DNA from: Platanthera guangdongensis
Taxonomy: Eukaryota > Streptophyta > Magnoliopsida > Asparagales > Orchidaceae
NCBI GenBank assembly: GCA_039583875.1
Contig: CM077163.1
Coordinates: forward strand, 229,702,646 to 229,766,645
Length of the DNA: 64,000 nucleotides
Direction: 5' to 3'
Positions 42,105-53,010 of the stretch are shown here, in pieces. The position numbers were made by a program, and so were the translations under genes. The notes under the pieces are model-generated. The model was not told where the DNA came from, did no database searches, and worked only from the letters and a program-made list of their open reading frames with translations. Position 1 is the stretch's first letter. Each line of letters starts with the position of its first letter.

Positions 42105-42850
42105 GTTGGTAACAGAGGGATGAGTTGTTAGACAATTGGTCGAGCAACCGTCTCTAGTCAGTGTTAGTTGTCTAGTGAAATCTCATACACACACCGATGT
42201 GTCATCAGTACGTCTTGGCGGAAACATGAACACTACACTCATAGCAAGATAAGAAATATACGTGACATATTATGTAGTATGTGATGCATAAGATGTATTT
42301 GTATATGGATCCACCATAGGTGACATATGACGGTTATCTAGTATGAGATGCATAACCATCATCACATGGATGCTCATTAGCACGTTTTCTTTTTTCGTTA
42401 TATGCGATGTTATGTAGTATGAGATGCATAGCATTTCATGTGTACGCCGCTCATAACATGCATTAAGGCATTTTTAGAATGCATAACACAACATGCATGT
42501 TATAACATTGCATCTGCACAAGTGCCATGCAAAAGATTTACATAATGACACATGTACACATATGATTTTGAGTCAAAAAGAATAAGAAATTCATGAATTC
42601 ATGGTTTAGGCACATGAGTCAGTAGGATGACAGTTTATCATCCTAAGTGTAGGCATAACATCATGATTGATAATCTCAGAGCAAGTTGACAGCTTTAGCA
42701 AGTACTTAAGCATGTTTTGTCTGGACTATATTGATTGGTGCTAGCGGTTGGGCTAGGTTTTGATTAGATGTTCGTTATTGGTTTAGATGACACCTAAACG
42801 TGCGGCGACTAGGTCGACTCCCCAGTCGGAGAGCGAGTCTTCAGGTCCAG
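42105..42850 (+). pseudogene. Primer-binding site, leader and truncated gag start
   Basis: TTGGTAACAGAGG at 42106-42118 looks like a changed Met-tRNA primer-binding site. A leader follows with repeated GTAGTATGAGATGCATA-like motifs (about 42265-42430). An ATG at 42787 starts a basic, Ser/Pro/Thr-rich N-terminus (MTPKRAATRSTPQSESESSG) like chromovirus gag starts. About 21 codons later a half MITE (42851-42908) cuts it off. The rest of gag is not nearby. Confidence 0.6.
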
Positions 42851-42908
42851 TTCATGCGATCATCATCGTTTGACCGGTGAAAATAAGTCCCCCCAAACGG
42901 AGCCTAAA
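42851..42908. mobile_element. Half copy of the ~110-bp MITE
   Basis: From GTTCATGCG through GACCGGTGAAAATAAGTCC to GGAGCCT it matches the right half of the MITE at 43820-43930. It starts at the same central TTCATGCG as the half copy at 8455. Confidence 0.7.
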
Positions 42909-43818
42909 TGTGAGCTACAATGAGGATGATCTCCATGAATCAACATTAATATTACAATAGCTGTTTGAATAATATATTTTAATATTATGTGTCACTTTAA
43001 TAAGTTATCTTAAGTTTAACTGGCATGAGTGCAATAATGTTCTAAAATGGGATCAATGATAGAATAAACTTATAATTATACTTAAAGAGATGCTTCCTTC
43101 TCTTTCTTCTCAACTTATAATTAAACGTCATGTAAATATGGAGAAAGCTTGGCAACTTCAATGACCAGCTGCAAGTCTGCAACTAATACAAATATTAGTT
43201 GCATATATTTAGTGAGAAAACAATGGATGAAAAATGCACAATTATTTTTCTTTGAAATGAAAGTTCTTAAATCATTTAATTTACTTTTCATATTGTTGGC
43301 TCCATTATAATCCCGTCATCATGATTTTGAAATACTTAGATTGTATTCCGCAAAAAATTTATCAATAACAATCTTTAATGATAAAACAATCCTTCAACAC
43401 AAAATCAAGCAATCCTTCAACAACCAATCCCCTTCGATCAACATACCAAGAACAATAGCTACCTGTTCTTTAATTGCTACATACATCTTGAGATTCCTCA
43501 ACCAAAATTGAAAAAACAATCATGTTTAATGTCCTCCCCTGCCCCCCAATCGACCTAGCGCATTATTCGCTCTAATAGGGGAACTCGTATATATTCTTGA
43601 GTGTGACGCGGGACCTTCTTTTAGCAACTCATGGTTTATTTTTATAAGTAATACGAACTCTCGATCTCCTTTTTTTTACCTCAATGTCTATCTCTCAATC
43701 CAAACTTTGTTAGTCGAATTCCTTGCTTCAAAAATAGATTTATTTAGTTCCCACCTTCACATCCTCGCCACAAGTTCCGTAATGTGCCCTTCCTTATATA
43801 GACTCCTTCTCCACACTT
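42909..43818. other. Gene-free AT-rich stretch
   Basis: No feature was recognised. Confidence 0.6.
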
Positions 43819-43819
43819 G

Positions 43820-43930
43820 GGCTTCGTTTGGGAGGACTTATTTTCACCGGTCAAGCGGTTACTACCAGACCCGATTCATGCGGCGGCAACCGTTTTGCCG
43901 GTGAAAATAAGTCCTCCCACACTGAGCCTT
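43820..43930. mobile_element. Complete ~110-bp MITE
   Basis: The ends GGCTTCGTTTGGGAGGACTT and AAGTCCTCCCACACTGAGCC, with the adjoining ATTTTCACCGG and CCGGTGAAAAT, form a terminal inverted repeat of about 40 bp with few mismatches. The centre is CCCGATTCATGCGGCGGC. The target duplication is unclear. Confidence 0.8.
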
Positions 43931-43931
43931 A

Positions 43932-44393
43932 ATATCCCCAAGTCATCATATCTTGCAGCTGATAAGTTTATAATTTTAATATGCCATAGTCGCTTTCCCC
44001 TCCAAAATCATAAATCCTTGGGGCATCACAAGATCAGAATTTTGTGGCCATTTCATCTGCTAAGATTGGGGCCACCTCTAACATATTCCAAAAAAATATA
44101 ATTTTGAATGATATTGACGTGGACGGCCGTCTTTTTAAGCAACAACCCCACGACAATATCCCGCGTTAAGATTGCTACCTCATCTTGGCCAAGTCCCCGC
44201 TCTTCAATTGCTCCCAACCCATGAATGCCAATTATTTTTGATGCAATATTTGTTGGGTTTGGGTTCCCTCCTAGAAGGATAAAACCCGCGGCGACGGACG
44301 TCGAGAGGTTTGTAATTGGATGAATCAAGTCGAGATGAAATTTTGGGCCAATCAAAGATATATTTGGCTTTTATGTGATCCATTATATTTAAA

Positions 44394-44395
<2 letters not shown>
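43932..44395. other. Gene-free stretch
   Basis: No feature was recognised; the short minus-strand frame at 44053-44355 has no known motif. Confidence 0.5.

Positions 44396-44486
<91 letters not shown>
44396..44486. repeat. (TA)n microsatellite, ~90 bp
   Basis: About 45 uninterrupted TA units, followed by shorter AT-rich inverted motifs. Confidence 0.97.
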
Positions 44487-44488
<2 letters not shown>

Positions 44489-44873
44489 CAGATTATATAA
44501 TCTATACGGATTCCTATTTACATATATATATCTGATTATATCTATACTATATATTAAGCGAAGCCCTCACTCATGTCCGTAACTTTGGGACTGCCCGTTT
44601 TGCCCTCCGCATCGCACCGTCTCTTCCCGGCCCCGACGCGTCCGCTCAGTCCTCGCGCCCGCGTGTCCTCACCGGGGATGATTCCTCCTCTGCTGCCCGC
44701 CACGCTGGTCGCCGCCGTTCTTCTCCACCGACTCCCCTCAGAGCGGCACGACGGCCTGCTGCTTCGAGTGAGAGCGCCACGGTGACTGCTACCCGCTACT
44801 TCTTAAACCCCCGACCGGCTCCCGTAGTCGTCCTCTACATCGCAGCGACTGCCCGCAAACGCTACTGCTCGCC

Positions 44874-45330
44874 GCATCTCATCTCATCTCCCCCGTTGCA
44901 CCATCGTCGCTCCGTTGCGTATCCACGCGTTCTCACGTCTTCGCTTCATCCGTATGGCATCCTTTCTTCAGTTCCCACATCTAGGGTTATTCTCCGCAGG
45001 GCATCTCATCTCCCCCGTTGCAGCAGCGCTGATTTCTGGAGGTTCGTAATCTACGATTTCTCTGCCTCTCCGTCTCCAGGTTCGCCTCTTTGTATTGTGA
45101 TTTCCGCGATACTCTGAATTTCCCCTGTTTTGCCTCTTTACTGCTTCAAATTTCTGCATGTTCTGCTCATACCAGCGCCGCTCCGTTGCGTATCGAGGCG
45201 TTCTCACTGTACCGGCGTACCTTCAGCCGTATCACATCATTTCTGGAGGTTCAGCATCTACGGTTTCTCTGCCTCTCCGTCTCCAGGTTCGCTTCTGCGT
45301 AATTTTCCCTGTTTTCAATCTTCACTGCTT
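44874..45330 (+). repeat. Diverged direct duplication (~200 bp)
   Basis: CGCTCCGTTGCGTATC occurs at about 44909 and 45180. Each time it is followed by a shared TTTCTGGAGGTTC...TTTCTCTGCCTCTCCGTCTCCAGGTTCGC segment (ending about 45085 and 45293). CATCTCATCTCCCCC also occurs twice (about 44876 and 45002). It looks like the CT-rich leader of a gene, possibly captured. Confidence 0.6.
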
Positions 45331-45632
45331 TCAATTCCTGCGCCTGCACCTTGCTGCATATTTCTAAAGCAACCCCAAACAGTACAAGTGCAGTTTTTTT
45401 TGTAAAGCAATCTGAAACAGTACAACTGCAATTCCCCCTCCATCTACACAACCAACCAACTATGTTAACATTGCTCAAATTCAGCACATCTCTCTTATCA
45501 AAACCCGTTCATAAACATGACATTGATATTTAAGTCACTCTTAAACATTACAACTGAAAACACATGTACCCCCTTAGCTTAGCTCTTAAACATTACAACT
45601 GAAACACCTGTACCACCGTAGCAGATTTACGG

Positions 45633-46316
45633 TGTACAACCCCGTGTCCGGCGAGCAAGTTCAACAAAGACCAAACAGGCGAGCTCGGCGAGCTCGGCAG
45701 CAGTAAGCGAGCTCGGCAGCAGCAGGAGCGGGCCAGAGTTCGGCATCCGTCGACCAGAAATCGACGATCGGCGACCCGGAGCTCGGCATTCGCCGGGCGA
45801 GCTGCAGCTCGCGACCCCGCAGTAGAGCTCGGCAGCAGCTGGCGAGCAAAGCACGCCGAGGTAGCCGGGGGTCCCGGCTCGCCTGGGAATCAGAGGTATT
45901 GTTTACTATTTTACCCCTGCTGGCCTGCCCATAGCCCTTCGAAACAGCGGAGTTTGGCTGTTGGCAGGCCCAGCCGAGGGTTCCCTGGTAATTTCAGGTC
46001 AGCTATTTTGGTTATTGGCAGTCCGGATTTCAAAAACTATAAATAGGACCCAAGGGGTACCCCTGAAGGCACGTTTTTTCCCTGGAACTTCTCTCTCAAA
46101 ATCCTTAAGTGCTTTCTGAGGGTACCTTAGCCCGGCTTCAGGCTAAGGAGGGGAAGCGCTCTGAGATCTTCCGGGTTTGTGGTGGGACCTCCCCGCCGAG
46201 CCCTTGGGTCTGTTTCTCCTTGTCTTGTTGTTTTTTCTTGCAGGAGCGAAGTAGGCGCGAGACCACCCCTTTCCCCAAGGGCGAGCTCCACAGGAAGCCG
46301 GGTTCCGGTTTCAACA
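45633..46316 (+). repeat. 5' LTR of Tat element 2
   Basis: It starts TGTACAACCCCG and ends CCGGTTTCAACA. TATAAATA is at 46038-46045. The shared U3 block starts at 45931, 107 bp before it. Confidence 0.95.
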
Positions 46317-46319
46317 TTT

Positions 46320-46333
46320 TGGTGCGGTGAGCG
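46320..46333 (+). other. Primer-binding site, Tat element 2
   Basis: TGGTGCGGTGAGCG, identical to element 1. Confidence 0.6.
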
Positions 46334-46371
46334 TGGAGCGTGGTCAGCACAGAAAAGTTCTCGCGAGTTCG

Positions 46372-49300
46372 ATGACAGGGCAAGGATCCGACAGGCCGAG
46401 CTCGCCGCCCCCCCCGCCTCTCGCAACGGTGGGCATGTTCGAGGACTTCAGAAGCGAGGTGCTGAATCTGGTCAAGTTCGCACTCGGCACGCGGGCCGAG
46501 TGCTCGACTCCGGCAAACCAGATCGCGGCCGCCCCCTCATTGGGCGAAGACGCTCCCGGCAGGCGAGCTGGGAAGGAAGTGGCCGAGGAGGGCCGTGGGT
46601 GCGAGCTCCCCGGGCGCGAGCTCTTCCCCGGCTCGGCAGGCCGAGGTCGCTTCGGCGAGCTGGGCTCGCGAGACTCGCCAGCTCGCCCAGTAGGGGGAGG
46701 GAGTCCTTTCAGCGAGCTGGTCTCTTCAGCTCCAGTTCCAGATGGGTTCAGGGAGCCCGAGATGTCCTATTACACTGGGAAGGGAGACCCAATACAGCAC
46801 GTCCAATGGTTCGAGGACGTGGTCTCCATCCGTCAGATGTCGGACGGATTCAAGTGCCGTCTCTTCGCCATCACCCTCCGGGATAAGGCGAGGGAGTGGT
46901 TCCACCAGCTGCCGGCCAGCTCTATCTATTGCTTCGAGGACTTGCGCCGGGGGTTCATGCTGAGATTCACCACTTCGAAGAAGAGGAAGAAGGAGTCCGA
47001 GTCCCTGTTTCACATCAAGCAGGGGGTGAACGAGACGCTGGGGAGCTACGTGGACCGATTCCAGGAGGAGGTTACTCAGGTCCAGGAGATGCCGGGCCAT
47101 AGTCTGATGATGGCCTTTACCCTGGGCCTGCAGCAGGGATTCTTCCGGATGGAGCTGAAGAGAGTTCCCCCCTTCTCCTACGAGGAGTTGATGGAAAGGG
47201 CGGCAAGAGAGGTTGACGGGGAGGCGTCAAACCCAGAGTTTGCAAGGAAATTGGCCAGGTGGGCCACAGAGGAGGAGAGGGAGTCAAAGGGAGGAAGAGG
47301 TCAGGAAGAAAGAAGAGGGGAGCCCAGGCAGAGGGAGCAGAGGCAGCTCCAAGGGCAGCAGCAGCCGGGGTGGGGGCGTCAGGAGCCCGACCGTCGGCTA
47401 GGCTGGAGGCCAGAGTGGCAGGGGCAGGGGCCTCAGAGGGGGAACTTCGGAAGAGGTCACTTCCAGGGGAGGCAAGACCAGTTCCACCCCCCAGGATGGA
47501 GGCAGGGTCAGAGGCCCCGGCTCCCCGATCAAGAGGAGGCCATGGCCATAGCCTTGGGGGCCAGGAGAGGAGCGTGGAGGAGAAGAAGGAGGGAGGTAAG
47601 GGTGGAGCTACCCTATTGCGACTTCCATCAGGAAGAGGGGCACGCAACAGCCACGTGCCCAGAATTCTTGGAGATGAGAGGGAACAGGGAGCAGCAGCAG
47701 CAGCAGGGGGCGCGGCAGGAGGTGAGGATCGAGGAGGTCCTGCCTCGGGCGGAGGAGGATCGGTGCGAAGACCGGGTGGATGTGGGAACCCGAGGAGGGA
47801 TCGGGATGATCCACGGGGGAGCAGGGATCGAGGCTTCCCGCAAGGCTAGCCTCCACACCATGTACCGGCGAAGCGTCGCCTCTACATCCCAAACCCCGCC
47901 ACCGGAGGAGAGGATCACCTTCTCCAGGAGTGATCTACCAGACCACGAGGACCCGTTCTGTGATGCGCTGGTCATCAAGACGGCCATCGAGAACTTCACC
48001 GTCTCACGGATCCTCGTGGACAACGGGAGTTCCGTCAACGTCGTCTTCAAAAAGGCGTTTGATGCAATGAAGGTGGAGGCAAGAAGAGTGCTGGCCTCAG
48101 ATGGCCCCCTGTTCGGGTTTTCAGGAGAAAGGAAGGAGGTAGAAGGAGGAGTCGGACTCCATGTCACCTTGGGGGGGGGGGGGGGGGCAGTCCCGAAACT
48201 GCAAGTTCGTCATCGTGGACGCCCCCAGCAGCTACAGCGCCATCTTTGGAAGGCCCCTGATCAGCGCCTTCCGCTGCGTCCCTCATCTTTTCATCAGTGC
48301 TTGAAGTTCAACGCCGAGGGGGTCCAAGTCAGGGTTAGGGGAGACCCAAAGGTGGCGCGGGAGTGTTATGTCACTGCGGTGAACACCATCTCCTGGCAGG
48401 AGGGAGCCGAGGAGATGGGGCGAAGGATGGAGGAAGTCGAGGAGGAAGCAGGGAGGAAGGAGCTGGGAGAGAAGGGCTACGCAGAGGAGGCGGCCGAAGG
48501 AAGTTGGGAGGAGGTGACCGAGGTGAGGGTCGAGGGGGAGGCAATGGAGGTAGAGATCCCTGCTCCGGAGGAAGGGGACGCCGAAGGATGGGCGGAGCAA
48601 TCCAGGCTGGAGGCAGCCGAGGAGGTGGTGGATCTGGAGGTGCTCACCCGGGGAGGAACGGTAGAAAAGATCCGCGTCAGCGGGGGGCTGACCCCGGAAG
48701 ACCAGGGCAGGATGCTGGAGTGCATCCAGAAGAACGTGGACATTTTCGCCTGGAACGCCGCGGAGATGCCGGGGGTTGACGCGGATGTGGCCTGCCACCG
48801 CCTCAACTTGGACCCGGGAGCACGCCCCGTTCAGCAGAAGAAAAGATCCACGGCGGACAAGCTGGCGGAACCCATCAGGGAGGAGGTGGCGAAACTTCTC
48901 AAGGCGGGCTTTGTGTCCGAAATTCAATACCCTGGATGGGTCTCGAACGTTGTGATGGTCAAAAAGGGAGACGGCCGCTGGCGCTTGTGTATCGATTTTT
49001 CCCTTCTTAATAAAGCTTGTCCTAAGGATTGTTACCCCTTGCCTCGGATCGACGCGCTGGTTGACTCAGCCGTCGGTTTTTCTGTAATGAGTTTTTTAGA
49101 TGCATTTTCAGGTTATCATCAGATCAGGATGCACCCCCCGGACATAAAGGATGTCTCATTCATTACAGGGGACGGCTGCTACTGCTATAAGATGATGCCG
49201 TTCGGGCTGAAGAACGCTGGAGCCACCTACCAAAAAATGATGGATAGGGTCTTCAAGGAACAGAGGGGGAGGAATCTGGAGGTATATGTAGATGACCTCA

Positions 49301-51825
49301 TGATCAAGAGCCGGGATGTGGACTCCCACCTCCGAGACCTGGAGGAGACCTTCGCCACCCTGCGCAAGTACAAGATGCGATTGAACCCACTAAAATGTGT
49401 CTTTGGGGCCAGCAGGGGAAAGTTCTTGGGGCATCTCCTCACCCCCGCAGGGGTCGAGCCGAACCCAGACAAGGTCAAGGCCATCTTGGAACTGGGATCC
49501 CCGCGGAATGCAAAGGAAGTCCAACGGTTGACAGGGAAGCTAGCAGGGATGAGTCGCTTCCTCTCTCGGGCAGGGGAGAAGTGCTCCCCCTTCTTCAAGA
49601 CACTAAGAGGGGGTCAGAGGTTTGAATGGAGCAGGGAATGTGAAGAAGCCTTCCAGGCCCTCAAGGTGCAGTTGACACAGGCTCCGCTGCTCCAAGGACC
49701 GAAGGAGGGGGAGGACCTGTTCTTATATCTGGGGGTCGGGACGGAGGCCTTGAGCTCGGTCCTGGTTCGAGAAGAGGGGAAGAGACAGCTCCCAGTCTAT
49801 TATGTGAGCCGGGTCTTGAGGAAGGCCGAGCTCCGGTACCCGATCTTGGAGAAGCTCGCGTTCGCCCTAATCATCTCGGCTCGGAGGCTGCGACCCTATT
49901 TCCAGGCACACTCAATCCGAGTAGTGACCGACCATCCCCTCCGCAACATTTTCGAGGGGGTGGAGCATTCAGGCAGATTGGCTAAGTGGTCGGTGGAGAT
50001 GAGCGAGTTCGACGTCTCCTTCGTTCCGCGGCTCTCGATCAAGGCCCAGGCAATGGCCGACTTCCTTGCTGACTATGTGGTGGAGGTGGCGGAGGAAGAA
50101 CTCACTCGCCCGGCTCCCTGGAAGGTGAGAGTGGATGGAGCATCGGGAAGGCATTCCTTAGGAGTAGGGGTGATCCTGGAAAGCCCCCAAGGGACCCGAA
50201 TCGAGCAAACGGTGGTGGTGCACTTTCCCATTACCAACAACCAAGCCGAGTACGAGGCCGTGATAGCAGGGCTTCGTCTGGCCAGGGAACTTGGAGTGTC
50301 AGATGTGGAGGTCCTCACAGACTCCATGGTAGTAGCCTCCCAAATCAACGGGGAGTTCGAGGCAAGGGAGCCCACCCTGCGATCGTATTTGGCCAAAGTA
50401 AAGGGGATCATTGGAACTTTCCAAACCTTCGCCATCCGACATGTGCCCAGGGAAGAAAATGAACAGGCCGATCAGTTGGCTAAGCAGGGTCCCCAGGTGG
50501 GGGGCACCATCACCGACCTGTTTCGCCCCTCCATCGAAGAAGGAGAGCTCATGGAGATCGATCAACAAGCTTCATGGATGGATCCTGTGGTGGTTTTTCT
50601 CTCCACGGGAGAGTATCCAGAAGGGGTGGACAAGAAGAAGCTGAGACACAAGTCAGCATACTACCTCCTCCAGGACGGGCAGCTATACAGAAAGACCCTC
50701 TCAGGGATGCTGGCCCGCTGCGTGACCGAGGGAGAAGTGCGAAGGATCTTGGAGGAGGTCCACTCCGGGGAATGTGGAAGTCACTCCGGGAGTCGGACCC
50801 TGGAAGGAAGAATAGTCAGGCAAGGTTATTTTTGGCCCACCCTGGGCCGGGACGCTGCAGAATTCGCGAGAAAATGTCACAAGTGCCAACTGTTTGCCCC
50901 TCTCCAGCTGCAGCCGGCCCAACGGCTCCGTAGTATCACGGCCCCATGGCCCTTCGCAATCTGGGGAATGGATCTGGTTGAGCCGTTTCCCCAAGCCAGC
51001 GGTCAGAGAAGGTTCCTCCTAGTGATGATTGACTACTTCTCAAAGTGGATGGAGGTGAAAGCGTTGGCTAAGGTGACCTCCCAGGTGATCAGGAACTTTG
51101 TATGGGGGGAGATCATCTGTCGCCACGGGCTGCCCCAAGCCATCGTAACAGACAATGGGCCTCAGTTCGCTAGCGCCGAGTTCACCAGCTTCTGCGAGCA
51201 GCTTGGGATCGATCTCAGGTTCGCCTCGGTTCATCACCCCAGGAGTAACGGACAAGTGGAGGCCGCAAACAAGATCATCGTCAACCTCCTCAAGAAAAAG
51301 GTGGAGAACCTAAAAGGGAGCTGGGTGGAGCAGCTTCCCGCGGTCCTCTGGGCCCTGAGGACCACCCCCAACACAGCTACGGGAGAGACCCCCTTCAAAC
51401 TCTCCCACGGATGCGAGGCAGTGCTCCCCATTGAATTCGAAGTCCAAACGCCGCGGGTCGTGGCAGCAAAGGAAGATCGCGAGGAATGGCAGGAAGAGAA
51501 TGAGGAGGAACTGAGGCTCTCCCTCGACATGGTAGAAGAAGTAAGAGACCTTTCCGCCATCCGACAAGAGGAGGTAAAAAGAAGAATGGCCAAATACTTT
51601 GACAAGCATGTCAGGGTCAAGCAGTTCGTGGAGGGGGACTTGGTATTGAAGAAAGTCGATGCAGCAGGGAGGTCGGCATCAGTAGGGAAACTCAATCCCA
51701 GCTGGGAGGGACCGTTCATTGTAAAGGTGGCCTTGGGGTCGGGGGGCTATCGACTTCAAAATGTAGAAGGCGAGACCTTGAGTCTCACCTGGAGTGGTGA
51801 CGACCTCAAACGCTTTTTTCCCTGA
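46372..51825 (+). CDS. Tat gag-pol polyprotein with a shifted segment in protease (1817 aa)
   Basis: The frame is open from the ATG at 46372 to the TGA at 51823-51825, and domain order equals that of element 1. Differences matter in two places. A run of 17 G (48171-48187; 7 G in element 1) shifts the frame by one. Loss of one C near 48280 restores it, so about 35 residues in the second half of the protease, including the conserved IFGRPLI stretch, are replaced. In integrase, the Gly after the first catalytic Asp region (DLVGPFP in element 1) is Glu (codon 50980-50982). RT YVDD, both RNase H domains and the integrase D, D, E residues are present. The protease is probably inactive unless the G run is an assembly error. 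Confidence 0.93.
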   Translation: MTGQGSDRPSSPPPPPLATVGMFEDFRSEVLNLVKFALGTRAECSTPANQIAAAPSLGEDAPGRRAGKEVAEEGRGCELPGRELFPGSAGRGRFGELGSRDSPARPVGGGSPFSELVSSAPVPDGFREPEMSYYTGKGDPIQHVQWFEDVVSIRQMSDGFKCRLFAITLRDKAREWFHQLPASSIYCFEDLRRGFMLRFTTSKKRKKESESLFHIKQGVNETLGSYVDRFQEEVTQVQEMPGHSLMMAFTLGLQQGFFRMELKRVPPFSYEELMERAAREVDGEASNPEFARKLARWATEEERESKGGRGQEERRGEPRQREQRQLQGQQQPGWGRQEPDRRLGWRPEWQGQGPQRGNFGRGHFQGRQDQFHPPGWRQGQRPRLPDQEEAMAIALGARRGAWRRRRREVRVELPYCDFHQEEGHATATCPEFLEMRGNREQQQQQGARQEVRIEEVLPRAEEDRCEDRVDVGTRGGIGMIHGGAGIEASRKASLHTMYRRSVASTSQTPPPEERITFSRSDLPDHEDPFCDALVIKTAIENFTVSRILVDNGSSVNVVFKKAFDAMKVEARRVLASDGPLFGFSGERKEVEGGVGLHVTLGGGGGAVPKLQVRHRGRPQQLQRHLWKAPDQRLPLRPSSFHQCLKFNAEGVQVRVRGDPKVARECYVTAVNTISWQEGAEEMGRRMEEVEEEAGRKELGEKGYAEEAAEGSWEEVTEVRVEGEAMEVEIPAPEEGDAEGWAEQSRLEAAEEVVDLEVLTRGGTVEKIRVSGGLTPEDQGRMLECIQKNVDIFAWNAAEMPGVDADVACHRLNLDPGARPVQQKKRSTADKLAEPIREEVAKLLKAGFVSEIQYPGWVSNVVMVKKGDGRWRLCIDFSLLNKACPKDCYPLPRIDALVDSAVGFSVMSFLDAFSGYHQIRMHPPDIKDVSFITGDGCYCYKMMPFGLKNAGATYQKMMDRVFKEQRGRNLEVYVDDLMIKSRDVDSHLRDLEETFATLRKYKMRLNPLKCVFGASRGKFLGHLLTPAGVEPNPDKVKAILELGSPRNAKEVQRLTGKLAGMSRFLSRAGEKCSPFFKTLRGGQRFEWSRECEEAFQALKVQLTQAPLLQGPKEGEDLFLYLGVGTEALSSVLVREEGKRQLPVYYVSRVLRKAELRYPILEKLAFALIISARRLRPYFQAHSIRVVTDHPLRNIFEGVEHSGRLAKWSVEMSEFDVSFVPRLSIKAQAMADFLADYVVEVAEEELTRPAPWKVRVDGASGRHSLGVGVILESPQGTRIEQTVVVHFPITNNQAEYEAVIAGLRLARELGVSDVEVLTDSMVVASQINGEFEAREPTLRSYLAKVKGIIGTFQTFAIRHVPREENEQADQLAKQGPQVGGTITDLFRPSIEEGELMEIDQQASWMDPVVVFLSTGEYPEGVDKKKLRHKSAYYLLQDGQLYRKTLSGMLARCVTEGEVRRILEEVHSGECGSHSGSRTLEGRIVRQGYFWPTLGRDAAEFARKCHKCQLFAPLQLQPAQRLRSITAPWPFAIWGMDLVEPFPQASGQRRFLLVMIDYFSKWMEVKALAKVTSQVIRNFVWGEIICRHGLPQAIVTDNGPQFASAEFTSFCEQLGIDLRFASVHHPRSNGQVEAANKIIVNLLKKKVENLKGSWVEQLPAVLWALRTTPNTATGETPFKLSHGCEAVLPIEFEVQTPRVVAAKEDREEWQEENEEELRLSLDMVEEVRDLSAIRQEEVKRRMAKYFDKHVRVKQFVEGDLVLKKVDAAGRSASVGKLNPSWEGPFIVKVALGSGGYRLQNVEGETLSLTWSGDDLKRFFP

Positions 51826-51915
51826 ACCATGTAAGCAACACTCCGATTATAATGAATTCTTTCAAGCTCTCTGATCTCGTTGCAATTGGCCTGCATGATG
51901 GAATATGATGTATTT

Positions 51916-53010
51916 TGGACCCCGAGCAGACCCCGCTGTCAGGCTCTCACCTAGCTGACAGGGCTGGAAGTCACTCGGTGTCATCCTTGGCCTCGAGCAG
52001 ATCCCGCTGTCAGGCTCTCACCTAGCTGACAGGGCTGGAAGTCACTCGATGGTGATGTATTTTGGACCCCGAGCAGATCCCGCTGTCAGGCTCTCACCTA
52101 GCTGGCAGGGCTGGAAGTCACTCGGTGTCATCCTTGGCCTCGAGCAGATCCCGCTGTCAGGCTCTCACCTAGCGGACAGGGCTGGAAGTCACTCGATGGT
52201 GATGTATTGTGGACCCCGAGCAGATCCCGCTGTCAGGCTCTCACCTAGCTGACAGGGCTGGAAGTCACTCGGTGTCATCCTTGGCCTCGAGCAGATCCCG
52301 CTGTCAGGCTCTCACCTAGCGGACAGGGCTGGAAGTCACTCGATGGTGATGTATTGTGGACCCCGAGCAGATCCCGCTGTCAGGCTCTCACCTAGCTGAC
52401 AGGGCTGGAAGTCACTCGGTGTCATCCTTGGCCTCGAGCAGATCCCGCTGTCAGGCTCTCACCTAGCGGACAGGGCTGGAAGTCACTCGATGGTGATGTA
52501 TTGTGGACCCCGAGCAGATCCCGCTGTCAGGCTCTCACCTAGCTGACAGGGCTGGAAGTCACTCGGTGTCATCCTTGGCCTCGAGCAGATCCCGCTGTCA
52601 GGCTCTCACCTAGCTGACAGGGCTGGAAGTCACTCGATTGTGATGTATTTTGGACCCCGAGCAGATCCCGCTGTCGGGCTCTCACCTAGCTGACAGGGCT
52701 GGAAGTCACTCGGTGTCATCCTTGGCCTCGAGCAGATCCCGCTGTCAGGCTCTCACCTAGCGGACAGGGCTGGAAGTCACTCGATGGTGATGTATTTTGG
52801 ACCCCGAGCAGATCCCGCTGTCGGGCTCTCACCTAGCTGACAGGGCTGGAAGTCACTCGGTGTCATCCTTGGCCTCGAGCAGATCCCGCTGTCAGGCTCT
52901 CACCTAGCGGACAGGGCTGGAAGTCACTCGATGGTGATGTATTGTGGACCTCGAGTAGATCCCGCTGTCAGGCACTCATCTGGTTGACAGAGCTGGAGGG
53001 TACTCGATGG
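51916..53010 (+). repeat. Tandem hairpin array of Tat element 2 (~73-bp unit, about 15 copies)
   Basis: About 15 units form a ~146-bp higher-order repeat with alternating ends (CGGTGTCATCC or CGATGGTGATG). Most units contain CTGTCAG, the 12-nt spacer GCTCTCACCTAG, and CTGACAG, a perfect 7-bp stem. In many of the alternate units the right arm is CGGACAG, which breaks one pair. Compared with element 1, the fourth pair is T-A instead of C-G, a compensated change. Confidence 0.93.

Noticed and set aside
44573..44785. 70-aa plus-strand frame after the (TA)n run
   Set aside because: Pro/Arg/Leu-rich with no motif; it probably reflects CT-rich captured or leader-like DNA.
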